Notes under the pieces: model-generated
The model's input: only the letters and a program-made list of their open reading frames with translations
Told to the model about the DNA's origin: nothing
The model's database searches: none
Position numbers and translations under genes: made by a program
IMG/VR virus record: IMGVR_UViG_3300033981_001202
Span: 1-49,347 of that record
Direction: 5' to 3' (one strand)
From: a virus
Length of the DNA: 49,347 bases
Shown: positions 1-14,300 of the stretch, in pieces
How the letters are laid out: the number at the start of each line of letters is the position of its first letter
Numbering within the stretch: the first letter of the stretch is position 1

Positions 1-2319
1 AGAATATCCAATGAAGGTCCAGTCTTGGGTTTGGCAGGGTCAACAAACACAAACACACAATCTGTGTTTATCAACAAGGATGGTATAGCAACAAAGGATT
101 GGATGTCTTTTTGGGAAATGTCTGGGCTGTCCAATGTATATGGAAACAATGTTGAGTTTATGGGATCATCTACAGCCGCGTTTTACTACAAAACATTGTA
201 TGGAACAAGTAATGCTTTGTTGGAAAAATCCATGGCTTGGCCGAGTATTAAAGCAGAACTTGAAAAAAAAGGAACCCTAGAACAAGAACAATTTATTGCA
301 GATTCACTGATTTCACCAAGTACTTTTGGAAAGGCTTTTAAAACTTCCGTTGTTGGTCAAACTCTTTTTGGGCCAGTTTATAATGAGGCAACTACCCAAC
401 TCCCGCTTATCAGCAGTATAAAAGCAACTGTAATTAACCCAGAACTTACCTTGTTCCAAGCCAAGGATCCAGACTTTAATCCCAATTCACTTGTAGATTC
501 AATAAAAGAAATGGATCCAGATTTCTGGTCATTCCTACAATCAGTGGGTGTAGAAGAAAACGAACTTAGAACAGCAAACAACATATTTGATTTTAGGTTT
601 AGGTTAAATACAACTGTTCTAAACGATGCCTTAGCAAAATCAGCCGAGGCTGAAACAAGAAGAACAAACCCTATTGTTAAGGGTGTTAATTTTACCGCCG
701 ACATGGCTATTAGTAGTATTGACTCACCAGATTTTGCTGGTCAAGTTTTAATCGCTGTTTCCACAGCTGGTCTTGGAAATTTAGCAGCAGGGGCGGCAAC
801 ACTAAGCACCAAAATAGGTTCTGCAACCGCAACCACAGCTGCAAGGACGGCAAGAATCGCAAGCATTGCTACAAAGATGCAAAGAGTTGGCAGTGGTATT
901 AAAAAAGTAAAAGACTACCTTCCCGTAAACATCGCGTCTACTTTATTGGAAGGTTCAAACAAGGCATGGAAAACCAACAAGCTACTCAAGTATGTTGTTG
1001 GTCCAGCGGCTACTGAGTTTGTCGAAGAAGGCGCAATTGATGTTGTTAACCAGCTGTTGAACATTCATGTGAACAACACCCAGATTAGTTATGATTTTGA
1101 AAGAACATTTGATGCCTCGGTATCTGGTGCTTTGGCGGCTCCCCTTCTTGCAGGAACGTTCAAGATTGGTGTAGATTTACCAATAGCAATCGTAAGTTAT
1201 ACTGGCGGTTATGTTGGAAACTGGGCTACCAACCGAATCATCGGAAAAACAATCAATGTTAATCCAACAAGATTCAGAGAGTTTAGACTATATTACGATA
1301 ATTTTACTGGTAGGAAGTTTGAAGACAAGACACCAGCTGAACAACAAATGCAGATAGCTGGTGAAGTCAGAGCCCTTGTCGTTGAGGGTCTGCTGAACGA
1401 AATGACAGACAACCAGTTTGGTAGACTAGATGACGAAAAAAACTTGGATGTTCTTGGTGGTTTGGAGGCTTTGACCAGAATCGACATGGCAACCGACGAC
1501 ACAAACCAAAGAAGCATGTTGGATGTGGTCGTGGCTGTAAACGACTGGTTGTCAAATGTATCTGCTCTTGGAACCACCGACACCACGACTGGAAAGTTTA
1601 CCAGAAAAATCCAACCATTCATGGACAAAAATCCAGGTTTTTTCAGAGAGACAAAAGATGGTAAACTGGTCATGTCCAAGGAAGCAATGGAGACAGTCTT
1701 GTTGGTCGTATCTGCTGCATCCAAAAGCAACTCAACCGAAGCTGTTTCCATAAGCACTTCTGTGTTGCAGAACATGCTTGTCAAGAAATTGTTTGATGCA
1801 GAAGTAGCCAAGGGAACCCCAAAGGAAGAGATTCCCCAAAAGGTTGAAGATGCCATACAGAACGAAACAGAGGATTTTGTAAAGGCCAAGGAAAGCATAG
1901 AAAACCTTGGCAAGGTGGCCACCGAACTAGTTGGCGAAGTCGGGTCTTCCGATGCAGCGCCACCAGAAAGCGGAGATAAGGAAATAATCAACAACACGCT
2001 GGAAGTAGGTACCATTGTCAGCGATACGGTGGAGAAGATCGTACAGCAAGTCACTAAGGTTTCTAAAACCACTCCTGTAGTTACCAAAACTGAACCATCT
2101 GCATGGGACGATCCAGAAACAGCTCAACTAATAGAAGCTCTTCGTGCCGAAAGGGCAGCGGAATCAGAAAAAGTTAAAACCGTACCCACGGCTCCTGAGG
2201 CTGCTCCCGAAGTAAAAGTTTCAGCCACAATAACCAATGCTATAGATACCGACAAAGCCATCAACATCGTAAAAGCCAAACCAGAACTAATTTCCCTAAT
2301 CAGCAAGATTTGTAAGTGA
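1..2319 (+). CDS. Virion-associated protein, 5'-truncated by window edge
   Basis: The frame is open to the first base of the window with no upstream stop, so the start lies outside; an internal TTG at 25 is only a nominal start. At least 772 residues are present. Hydrophobic Ala/Gly-rich stretches occur near residues 235-265 and 365-395 (counted from the TTG), and the C-terminal part from about residue 600 is Glu/Lys/Val-rich and looks disordered or coiled. It lies 6 bases before the giant virion protein gene, so by position it is probably an internal core or ejection protein (analogous in place to T7 gp15), but I recognise no domain. Alternatives are a tail or core component of unknown function. 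Confidence 0.8.
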   Translation, partial: RISNEGPVLGLAGSTNTNTQSVFINKDGIATKDWMSFWEMSGLSNVYGNNVEFMGSSTAAFYYKTLYGTSNALLEKSMAWPSIKAELEKKGTLEQEQFIADSLISPSTFGKAFKTSVVGQTLFGPVYNEATTQLPLISSIKATVINPELTLFQAKDPDFNPNSLVDSIKEMDPDFWSFLQSVGVEENELRTANNIFDFRFRLNTTVLNDALAKSAEAETRRTNPIVKGVNFTADMAISSIDSPDFAGQVLIAVSTAGLGNLAAGAATLSTKIGSATATTAARTARIASIATKMQRVGSGIKKVKDYLPVNIASTLLEGSNKAWKTNKLLKYVVGPAATEFVEEGAIDVVNQLLNIHVNNTQISYDFERTFDASVSGALAAPLLAGTFKIGVDLPIAIVSYTGGYVGNWATNRIIGKTINVNPTRFREFRLYYDNFTGRKFEDKTPAEQQMQIAGEVRALVVEGLLNEMTDNQFGRLDDEKNLDVLGGLEALTRIDMATDDTNQRSMLDVVVAVNDWLSNVSALGTTDTTTGKFTRKIQPFMDKNPGFFRETKDGKLVMSKEAMETVLLVVSAASKSNSTEAVSISTSVLQNMLVKKLFDAEVAKGTPKEEIPQKVEDAIQNETEDFVKAKESIENLGKVATELVGEVGSSDAAPPESGDKEIINNTLEVGTIVSDTVEKIVQQVTKVSKTTPVVTKTEPSAWDDPETAQLIEALRAERAAESEKVKTVPTAPEAAPEVKVSATITNAIDTDKAINIVKAKPELISLISKICK

Positions 2320-2325
2320 GGACCT

Positions 2326-5300
2326 ATGCCCTGTAGTATTGATCAACTTAAGCACATTGCAGACAGATTGTTAAAGCAAGGATATTCAGAGGAAGAGGTT
2401 ACTTCTGTTGTTACTTTGATTTCCAAAAGAGATCTTGATTCAGACCTAAGCAAGAAGATCGATTCATTGGTGACCAACCCAATTACGACAGAGGATCAGG
2501 ATTTCCTAAGAAAGTCAGTTGCAACCATGATTGCTAATGTTGATAAGGTTGTCACAGGTGGTAGTATACTAAGACTTGATGAACTCCTTAGCAGGGTATT
2601 GCCAGCCGAGGATGTAACTAGGGTAAAGGAACTCATTAAGAAGATCAGAATAGCAGATGGCAATGTAGACCTATTTAGCATCTCCTATATTGAAGATATC
2701 GATAACCTCATTGAAATGAATAGAAACCTAGGTAGAGAGTCAATCCTACCGATGCTTTTTGATCGGCGTGATAAAGCAGTTCAGAAGATGAACGAGTCTC
2801 GTCGCTATGAAGATACCAAAGAAGGAAACAAAAGACGGGAAAGAGATGAAGCCCTAAACAAGATCAATCAACTCAAGCACCTTTTAAACTATGTTGAATA
2901 TGTCATTAACATGACAACACCAAAAGGCACCAGTAACAAGGTAAAGAGATACCTAACTGCAAAGGAAAAGATAAAGTCGTTGCAGAAATCACTGAAGACA
3001 GAAAGATCCTTGGTAAAGAGATTCAAGGCTGGTGTCAAGGGTTTCAAGGAAACAAACCAGAGAATCAAGGAACTTGAGAAAGAACTAAGCGATGCCAAGC
3101 AGGAAGAACAAGTTGCCTTTGAGGACATTGTAAACGACAAGTTCCTTGAACTTTCCGATGGAAAGAAAACAATCAAGCTTAAGTCTGTTGCAAAAGCACA
3201 GGAACAGATCAAGAACGCAATTGAAAGGGAAGCAAAGAAGGTGGATGGGTTTGGTGTCGAGGAGATTTCCAAGCTTACAGCCGCTGCAACCAAGTCATTG
3301 GCTGAAAAACTTGTCCAGGAACGCATTGCTTCTAGAAACATCAAAGCAACCGTAGAAAGAATGAACAAACTTGTTGATTTCTACGAAGAAGAAAAGGAAA
3401 AAGCTGGCGAAACAAGGGATGCAATTGACCATATCTTCATGGGAACCATTGTCGGCAAGGCTGTAGTCGAGCGTTGGTTACGCAAAAACAGAACAAAGAA
3501 GGCGGAAGATGGTTCGATGGAAGTTGACCGTAGACCACTTAGCGTTCTTGCTGCAAAAGACATCATAAACGAATGGAAAGCCCTTGCTTGGTTTGGTGTT
3601 CAGGAAGGCACATTCTCCGACGATGTAGCCACAGCCGTGGATTCCGAACTTGCCTTGCTGGAAAGCATGGTTAATTCGTCTGGAGTGGCAAACCCACTAA
3701 GCATGGATGTTAACAACATGCGTGTAAAGCAGGATAGAACTGGTGCTGAAGCCGCCATGATGACCAATATTGGCGTAATCCCAGAAGAAAATAAAGCCCA
3801 GACAGCCAGACAGCTGTCCTCCTGGCTTGAGTACACCATTAGAGGTCTATACAGTCTAAGGGCAAGCCCCTTCTACAACGGCACCGTCACATCCAAGGCC
3901 ATCGATATGGTTTTACACCCCAAACTGTACGATTTAACCATCAATTCAGATAGTCTTGGTTTGGTCAGTGGCAAGAAAAGAAAAATGAACCAACCAAGTA
4001 AAGCCATGTACCTTGGTCGTATGAAGGAGTTGCTAAAGGATCTTGGAATTGAAGACCCAGAATCCCTACCAGAGTTCAAGCCAGATTTCAGTACTAACAG
4101 AAATGCCATTTCATATGACATCGAAACGGACCCAGTAGACAAGGGTACCAGCAACCCAACAAAGATCATCAGCATGCAGATCAGGGTTCAAGACATTGAT
4201 TCTGGTGCTGAGCCAGTAAGCTATGTATTTACCAATGCAGATGATTCCAAGCCACCCGTAAACAACCTTACGGTGGATGGACCAAAGAAACCACTGACCA
4301 AGCAGCAGATTGAATGGGTTCTTCGGTTCATGGAAGAGTATCAAAACAAAGGATTTAAGTTGGTTACCTTTGCTGGAAATAGCTTTGACCTCGGCAAGCT
4401 AAACAATCCAGCGTTTGTCGATGATGCAAAGCTGGTGACAAGAATCGCCCTACGCAGCTATGACTTACAAAGAAACCTTGGTTTCCACAACAAGGAAAGA
4501 AGAAAAGGTGGGAAATATTTTTCCTCCAAGCCTAAGAATGCTGGTCTCAAGTCAATAGCCAAGAACAACCTACCAGACTCCAGGACAGTAACCGAAGATG
4601 GTCGTTATGTCGTTACAAACGGAGCCGTATACGAACTCGGTGAAGGTGGAGTTGAGGTTGAGATTCTGGGAAAGGAAGCCGAGGAAAACTTCAACAAGGC
4701 AAACCTTGACAACGATTGGGCAAAGTTCAACCTATATGCCGACAACGATGTTATTACTACTTTGGACTTGTTCAACTACTTCATAACAAACGCCCAGACC
4801 AATGTATCCATTGTGGATGAAATTGACAGCGGTCTCAGTTATTCCATCATGATAAACAGACCACAGTCCAACATGATGCTTCCTCTTGACGACAATAACA
4901 CAAATTCAATTACTTTCAGTGAACTGATGTCCAGCTTTACGGATGTTGACAGCAGAATCAAGGAGTTTTCCCATGATGTCGAGTATGTCGAGGAAATGGA
5001 CATCAACCTTGATAAATTGATCTCGCTATTGGAAACTTGGTACATCCAGGCTTTGTCCATGGATCCAGAATCCAAGGATAAGTTAAACCAGCTACAGAAG
5101 GCATTGACCGACACCATTAACACCGAAACCATAGTCCAGCAGACTGGCAAGAAGGTAGCCGACAGAATGGCCAAGGCCGTTAAGGAGTCAGCAAAGGAAA
5201 ACTTCGCCAGGTTTGGGTATGTACTTGCCATAAATACCGATGAAAACGGAAACCCAAGACTAGACACAGAAGATGAACACTCCTTGTTCCTTCCAGCAGA

Positions 5301-8300
5301 TTCCGAGACAGTATACGTTGAAAACCTTGTCGAAGCATTTGTCGATGCACTGAAGACTTCCCGTTCCTTGGATTCCGTTGAAAAGGAAATGGTTGAGAAA
5401 TTCAACATACGATCAAGACAGCAACACGAAGAACCATCTGTATACTTCCAGAGATTCCTTACACAAGTGCTGAATACCTATTTCCCAATCAACGCTTTGT
5501 CTGATTTTGGCAATGGCAATGTTGACTGGCATCCAGCAAGGGATGTCGGGGTTGCATTGGCCCATGTCTTTACCAACAGAAAGGAAGGCATGTCCTTGGT
5601 TGATGTAAAGACAATGATGGGAACCCAGGGTTTTTCTGGACGACAATTTGCAGCTGAAGAAGCAACAAACAGGGGTGTACCCAGGTTCTTCCTGCTTGAC
5701 GGAACCAACTTTGCGTCTCCATGGGGAATCACCGAAGAAGCCTTGATCTATGACAACTTCAGGTTGCTAAGCAGAATGAAAGACATCATGGAAAGAGACC
5801 TTACCGAGGAGGAAATGAAAGACATTGAGAAATGGGCTACAACCAAGGAAGACAGCGATCCAGAGGTCGCCTTGTCCGTTTTCCGAAGAGGAGCCGTTCC
5901 TACAGTATTCCCAAAGGTAACAAGTAGAGCAGCCTATGATTTCCTACCAAGCCTTTCCGAACGAGAGTTGATGGGTCAGGAGTTCTTGTTTGATATCCCA
6001 AGACTGATGATGTTCATCAACCACGATGCCTTCTATACACCATTGGCTCAGAAAGGACGGTGGTTGCAAGACGGAAGCATTTACTATGCCGAGGACTTCT
6101 TTACGGCTGGTGCTCCGACCGCTAAGATGATCCTGTCTGGCGCAATTGACCATATTGCTTGGTTAGTCAGCTTTGACAAGCTAAATCCAAACAACAAAAA
6201 CCTGGATAAAGTCCTTCGCAAGGCGTTGTCCGATGGTATCGACGCGGTGATCGCAGACCCAACGGTCCAGGACTCCGCAAACAAAAACGACTACTCGTAC
6301 CACGGTGTTCACATCCAGCTTATGCTTTTGTTGTCTGCAAGCGGCGAGCAAGATGTGTTTGACAAATTCCTAGAGGAACTGACCAAAAAACTCGACACCG
6401 AGCAAGAAGCCGATGTCCGTAAGAACTTCGAGCAGTTCAAGAAGGAAAACGATCCAAGAAACAAACTGAATGACATGCTTATCGACTTGCTTGAACAAGC
6501 CAAAAACAACAGAGAGCAATTCAAAGGCTTGTTTAACTTAAGTGAAGACCAGACAAACGCATTCCTTGAGCTTTTGCCATTCTTGGAAGATCCAACACCA
6601 AAAAGAAAAGAATTCCTAAAAGGAATCATTACACCATCCATGTATTCAGCTGGTTATCAAGGAATTTTCAAGGGTATTCTTGCAAAGGCAGATTCCGCTG
6701 GTCTTACAAACATCACGGAAAGACATGCTTCCGTTGTTGCGAAAATCGTTACCAATAAGATAAAAGACGAAAATGCAAGATATGTTGATAAGGCAATCGG
6801 TATTTACGGCAAGACCAAGCAAGGCAAGGACAAGAAACAGGTCATCATTGATGTTCTTTGGGGAATGTCGGCTAGGATTGATGAGGCAAAAATCAAGGAA
6901 AATGCATTTAAGAACTTCAACAACGAGGTGGATGCCAAAAAGAGAATCGATTCCGCGGTGGCCTATCTCAAGACATTTATTCGGTTGATGGTAGATCAAT
7001 CCATGAGCAAGGCTGGCAAGAACGAAGATGATATCAAAAAGGAAAGAGAAGCAAAGATAAACGAACTCAGCGATAAGTACCAAGAAAGAATGAACAAGGC
7101 CGCTGCAATCATGGCAAAACACGACATGAGGGATCCAGATGTAAGGAATGACCCAAAAATCCAAGATGAGATCAACATTGCCTTGATGGGAGACAAGAGA
7201 TCCTACCACACCCACTTGATGCTGCACACCATCGCAAGACGGGCTGCCACTCCATTTAAGTTGCTTGCAGACAAGGAAACTATGGAAATGCATTCGGCCT
7301 ACGCTGGCCAGCATATCGATGAGGCGGATGTTACTCCATTCATGAGCAAGACTCTGTTCAATGCCATGGGCCTTGAGCTAGCCAGCGGCAGACACCATAT
7401 GTTTGGCAACTATGAGTGGGGACCTCAGGGATCCAAGGCCGCGCAGATACGGGTTCTCCACGGCAGCGATAAGAACGAACTTGGAATCTGGGACATTGAA
7501 GAGGTATACAAGAACACCGAACGAAATAAAGCCTATAGAGAAGCGTATGTCCGTCAGATCATGCTTGACCTCGCTCCAAACTACTACCCACCAGGATATG
7601 ATCCAGAGACAGAAAGCATGGAAAGCTTCTTTGATGCCATGAATAAAAGATCAAGGTTGGAAAGAGCAGCACAGGTAAGGGCGCAAAACACCCTTGACAT
7701 CAATAGAATCATTGACAGAAATGATCCAAATGCCAGAAAGATATCAGACACGGCGGAAAAACTAGAAGAAAACAACTTCAAGAGCAGACTTGGTTGGATC
7801 CGTGGCAACTACCAGAGAGACCGTTCAAAGCCAATTGTATTGGATCCAACCGTCAGCGGCCTTGCTGCGTTGCGTCCCCGTCATGCAAACATCGATTACA
7901 CCCAACGGGGCATGTATGCCTTGATCGGCATGATGAAAACCAGAGAAATCGAACAGACCGAAATGTTCAAGAGAAACAAGTTGGTCCAGGAAGCACCCAA
8001 GGATGGGGACCCAAACAACATCATTCCAAAGACAATGCGTGGTTTTGTGAAGACAACGGACAAAAGAAACATGCCGTATGTCCCCCACCAGTCAGGAAAC
8101 ATGATAACCTCCCTAACGATCAGTCCAAACAGAGAGGTTGAGATAGAGGCGGTAAGGCTTAGAAACACCCTTACAAACTTTGCCGTTGACAACGGTCTTG
8201 AGGACATGCTTAAAAAAGGCGAGTGGACAAGACTGTGGATGATCAAGGAATGGCGAAGACAGGGTCTGGAAGGTGCCATCTACAGCATGAAGAACCAGAA

Positions 8301-11300
8301 CAAGAGCGATCTATCTTCCATGATGCTTAGCCGCATCAAGATGTACGAAGCGATATTCAAGTTGATGGGAACAAACGCCAGAGCCTATAGCCCAGAAAAG
8401 ACATATAGCACCCTGGATCTTATGGCTAAACCAGAGGATGTCAGCTTTACCGCCGATGAGATCGATGAACTTCGCAAGAACTTCCCAGATGGCCTAAGAT
8501 ACCTTGATTTGCTCCGTCACATCTCTGGTAGGTTCGATAGGTTGACTGGTCTGGCAAACAACAGGCCATTGGTTGCGGTCCCAGGTATCATCGCAAGAGG
8601 CAATCCTGGGCTTATTGTAAACGAACCAGCATTGAGATCCTTGTCGGCATTCAGCATCGAAAACAACAACAACATCTCCATGATGTTGATCATGACCGAT
8701 GTATTCCAGGAAGAAGCGGAAAAGGAATACAAGGATGATCCGTCAATTCCAAGGGATTCGGCTGGCAACATCGCCCTTTCAATGATTCCAGCCGATAAGA
8801 ACAAGTCGATGAAGATCTTTGAACGGGTGCTTGCCCGAGCCAACGATGTGGCATCTGAATGGGGTACAAGAAAGGATATTGTGATGGTATTTTCTCCAGA
8901 ACAATTGGAAGAATATAACAACACCCAGAAGGAAGTTGCCAAGCAGGGAGAGAACCAACTTACATTGCAGATGCCTTTGACATCAAGTACCCATGTGTTC
9001 AACCAAGTTAGCAATCCAGATACCTTGTGGTATTTCACACCAGACATGGTAATCCAGTTCCTTAACTCCTTGAGAAACGACGACCCAATTACAAACTACG
9101 AACTTGGTTGGCAAACCAGAAAGACAGTTGGTTTTGTCCGTACCGATGCCGATATTTTGGTGATGGAAGAGCAAAACCAGTTGATGGACAACCTTGGCCG
9201 CAGCGTCGATCTGTCCCATCAAGCTCTGGTCCTGCTACATACCTTGGATCCATCGCCAGACAACAATACCCTGTTGTACCAGAACAACTACAGAAAACTA
9301 GATAACATGGGCAACCCTACGATGACATTGGATGCCACCGCATATCTCGGTAGTTCCTTTGAAATCAACCTGGAAATAGACGGAACAGAGCAGTCGATAG
9401 CCATAAGCTTGGAAACCGCCATGTTTGCAACGGACATTCTTTCTGCAATCACCAGGGCTAGAAAACTAGGGATGTACGAAGAAGCCAATAAGTTGTCCTT
9501 ATTCTTGTACAATGAGTTGACGGAACCAAGCGTTGACATTTCAAAAGATGCAACAAAGATCAACCCAACTAAGGACATCGTCATAAAAGCTGCCGTATTG
9601 AAGTCCCGTTTGGATGGGCTGAACAATGTACCAGTCTACCGAATCAGGGAAATCATAATGAGTACCCTACAGACCGAGATCAGCGCAGAAGATGCAAAGA
9701 ATGCTTTTGAGATGGCCCATGATGTGTCACGGCTTATCCAGAAGATTGCGGATACAAATCCAGACCAAAACCAGAAGATGAACTATGTTGCAAATGCCTT
9801 GCTCAGCAGAAGAGAGATGGCTGAGGAAGGCGTGGAAAACGACTCTTCATTGCAGGGCATGATCATACAGGCTGTCGGTGCTAAGGATACTCCGCAGGAA
9901 AGAAGCAAGGCAATGAGAGCCTTGTACATTGCCCAACAAGACCTAAGTACGGTACCAGAAGACAGGCCATTCGGGCATCTCCCATGGGATGCAAGAAAGG
10001 ATGTAGCCAGGTTTGCAGACCAAGACGAATTCATCAGGGCATTTGGCGATAGCGGTCGTGGTATCGTGGACCAGTTGAACGGCATGGTGTCAATGGGCTA
10101 CATGAGCAGACGGGTTGCGGACATGAAGATGATCCTCATAGGATCGTTGGCCATTGTCAACCCAGACATCCTAAGCGATCTTTCCCTTGATGCCTCCGAG
10201 TTTGACGGCCAGACATACGCTAGGATGGCAAAGCAAAACGGAAAGTACAGCATCGGTGTAAACATCAAGGCAATGGAAACAACACCAGAAAACGAAATGT
10301 TGTTGAAGTTTGCGGAAGAACTGGTCCACCTTGCAAGAGTAAAGTACATGGCCGATGGCTCCGAGGAGTACAAGAGAATCCAGGCTGTCTTCAGGTTGCC
10401 CAACTCAGAAGGCATGATCAGGGAAATGTTGTTAGCAATGCACAATGGAAAACCATACGCAGCCATCGAACAAGATGTTCAGTATGCAATGGACAATACG
10501 GATGAATTCCTGGCTCACTGGGGTGCTGTTGTCCTATTGTCGGAGACGGTATACAGCCCAGATACCTTGGTCAAGCTTGAAGCCAAGTATGCCCCAGTAG
10601 AGATGACAAGTAATTGGTTCAAGAGAGCGTTCTTCAAGATTAAGAACATCGCCATCCGTGCCTTGAACATGATGAGCCAGATGTCGTTGGATCGCAAGTA
10701 TTCAGACAGCTTTAATGAAATGTACGATGTCATGCAAGGATTGATCGGACAAGGATTGACCGATAGACGGGATGTAGGAAATCCAGACATGGCCTTTAAT
10801 GCGGTGTTTTCAATCAAGACCGACCAGGTTCAGGTGACCCCAGGAATGTACATGGACATGCGGGTTGCCGTGTTTGAGAAAAACAGGTTGAATGGAAGAA
10901 TACGGGCTGGCGATGCGACACCAGCCGACGAAACGCAGTTAAGAACCATAGAAGACACCCTTAATGATCCAAAAGCAAATCCACTTGGAATCATGGGAAT
11001 GACCCTTTCCCAGGTTGTCGAGGAAATGGAAAACATTAGTAGATCCGAAAGCGGAAACATTGTCAGGATCAAAAATGGAAGCTTGGCAAACAGAGCTATC
11101 CTCCAAAAAGCCATGACACATTACTTTGGACAGAGAGGCACCAGAGTAGACAACTCAGGAACCTTGGGTGGAACGATAAGAAACATGTTCAGGGGTGCGG
11201 ATGACTTCATTTCGTTACAGATCCAGAACAGACTGCTACAGTCATTCAACAACTCAAACCTGACATACAACTCACCAGAAGCAATACTTGTGTTTATTTC

Positions 11301-14300
11301 GGATGCAATTGACAACACAGCCGTAACCACCCAGTCTTCATACATGCCTTCCCAGACCCAAGGTGGTTTTGAGGCTCATAAGGAAGGACTGAAGTTATAT
11401 GTAAACGATATCATTCATACGGCGCTTGGGATCCAACACAAACACAAGGAACAGGCAAATATCGATGCCATCCACCGCAATGCTGGGTTGATTGCGGCTG
11501 GTCTTCCACTTGATGCCTCGTTTACCAACCCAGACATGATCGAAGATGCAAAAAGACTGGGTAATAAGATCAAGCTATTCAATAACCAACTAAGATCCAA
11601 ACTGGTCGAATCCAGAATCAAGGATACGGGAGACAACCTGGATGCAATCGGATTGAAGCTGGTAAAGTCAACGCAGCTGGAACAAGAGCAAAGAGACATG
11701 GGATACAATGCCGTTGTCAATGCAATGCGGGCAAAGTATCTGAACAACCTCGACAACGACAGACTTGATTCGATTGTCAATCCATTCATGATGTACATCG
11801 CTGGATTGCTGGTCAATCCATCTTCGGACAAAAACTCACTACAGAGTGCTGAGTTCAGGAATGAGATCATCAAGTTTACCAAAAACCCAAACAATGCTGC
11901 TATAAACGCAAAGGAAGCATCCATCAAGAATCTGGTAAACATGGCTATGGTAATCAGGTTGCAGAAGGAAAAGCAAATGTATCCAAGCAGAACCATAGGA
12001 GACATCCAAACCAAGGTAGCCAGGGATCCATTCTATCTCAACGAAGAGATAATAGAAGCCAGCAATAGATTCATCGTTGCCACAAGAGAAAACTCATCTA
12101 GATTCAACACGGCCTTCAACAACCTCACGAACACCGAGATACAGTTGATCCATGCTGCCGTCAGGGAAGTGGTAGCAACCAGAGAAGGAGATGAAAGTTC
12201 ATTGGTTGCAACCAGAATCAAGGAGATAAAGAGCAACAAGGAATCGTTCGGGTACTATCAGGGCAAGAGCAACTACTATCCGCGCAGAACGGATCTGTCA
12301 AACCCAATGTTCATCCTTGCCGACCAGTTCCTAGGCAAGCTTGGATCGACGGCCTATCTATTCTTAAATAGCGGACCAGACCTCACATACGCGGACATTT
12401 TCTTGAATCCAATAGGAATAGATCCAAGAGACCAGCAGTATCTACAGCGAATGTTTGACGATGACATTCCGACAATCCAGCAAAGCCTGATGAGAGGACA
12501 GGGATACGATGCAATCCAGAGAATCATCGTCCAAAAGATGACTGGCATAGAAGGTGCGTACTTCTCCATCTCACAGCTCATTGATATGTTTGAGACAGAG
12601 GTACAAGCACGGGGTCTGGCCCACAACAACATGCGTGTTCAGAACTTTGATAATAGAAGAGACGATCACAGGGAACAAACCTTGTTGAATGGATTGCAAA
12701 AACTGAGGGTTGCCAACAGCAAGGCAAAGGAAGTTCTTGGCGTTCGGGAAGAAAACCAACCACTAATCGATGCGATTAACAAGTACGGCCCGATTGCAAC
12801 GACCCTGGCCTACGGACCCAACGCAGCCTTGGCCACAACACTGGTGGAAGGAACCATGGGTGCCTTGGAAAGCGTCCTACAGGGAGCTGCTGGCGGAATG
12901 GCCACATCCCCGATCACATTCCTTTTTGAAGCATTCAAGATGAACATGGACTCAAGCCTGAGGACAGTCCAGAAGATCGTAGATAGACGGGACGGCAGAA
13001 CATCGTTCTTCAATGTAGATCCATACTTGCTAAGCAAGACGGCGGAAAACGCATTGTGGATGATGGAAGAAACCACATCACCGCAAATCCCAGGCCAGCT
13101 TACCGTCAATGCCCTGAGCGCCGATGAAAAGGCAAATATGAATACTTTTGACAGATTCATGGCATTCTCAAGAAGAGCATACTCGGATCCAATGAGATCT
13201 TTAAGAGTTGCAGCCGAGAATCAGGCAAACAGGGGCGTTGTGGAAAGACTGAGGGATGGATCCTTGGTCAGGTTGCGGGACAGCGTGAACCGAATCCTAA
13301 GGGACAATCCAAGTCCAAGCAACGAAGTACTAAGGGAAGTCCTGAGGGATGCAGGGGTGCGTATGGATGTCGAACTGATGCTCATCTACGTCAGGTCTGG
13401 TATATTCGTACCTGGCCGCATCGAAGCACTACAGTACACCATGTCTCAAGCACCAACCAAGACAAACAGGATCATGTACCAGGTCATGGCAGACATCGAA
13501 GCAGACCTTAGGCTAGGAACGACATACGATGGTGTTACGATCACCCCAAGCCTGATGCACGATGCAAGACTCAGCATGGCAACCCTGTCCAAAGCATATG
13601 CAAACCTAAGCATAGTCATGGACCATCCATTGGATGGCACCGCTGCATCCGATGGCCTAAGCGTTGTCCTTACATTCTACAAGTCGTATCCAACCTTGTT
13701 CATGGCTCAGCAGATCTACAGACGGGGAAGCGTAGCCCCAGCGTTCAGGCACGGCATCAGGTTGCTTACCCATGCAATGCTTGACATGATCTATAACATC
13801 CTGTTGGCCTTGGCAAGCGGCTGGTACAAGTGGGAAGAACTCATGGAACGGATAGAGAAGGGAAACATTAACTACACCGAGCTAGCCAAGTTGGTATTGA
13901 GATATCCCGTGTTCAGCATGAACAAGGTTGGATTAGTCAGTCAGTTGTTGGTAACCCTTGCAACAGACAAAATGAACAAGAACAGCATAATAAGCTCAGT
14001 CGGTGAACAAGCCATCATAAACACGTTTTTCAACATGGGTAAAGCCGTAGAGTCATACTATTACTGGGCTACTGGTCAGGTAAGCAAGGAACACCCAGGT
14101 GTTGCCACATACGCAGCACTCAGGGGATTCCTAAGTGCAGTCCCAGGAAACACACTGATCAGGATAATTCTTGAGCAATCCTTTGGTCAGTCTGGAACCA
14201 CAGGCACAGCCACCAGACTGCCAGCCGCACTCATGAGGCAAGTTGACATGGTTTCAGATGAAAGACCAATGAAGGAATTCGTCCGAACCCTGTTCCCAGA

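Noticed and set aside
1293-2087. Long antisense open frame in the first gene
   Set aside because: Ser/Thr/Phe-rich composition typical of a complementary shadow; the + strand frame is coherent and open throughout.
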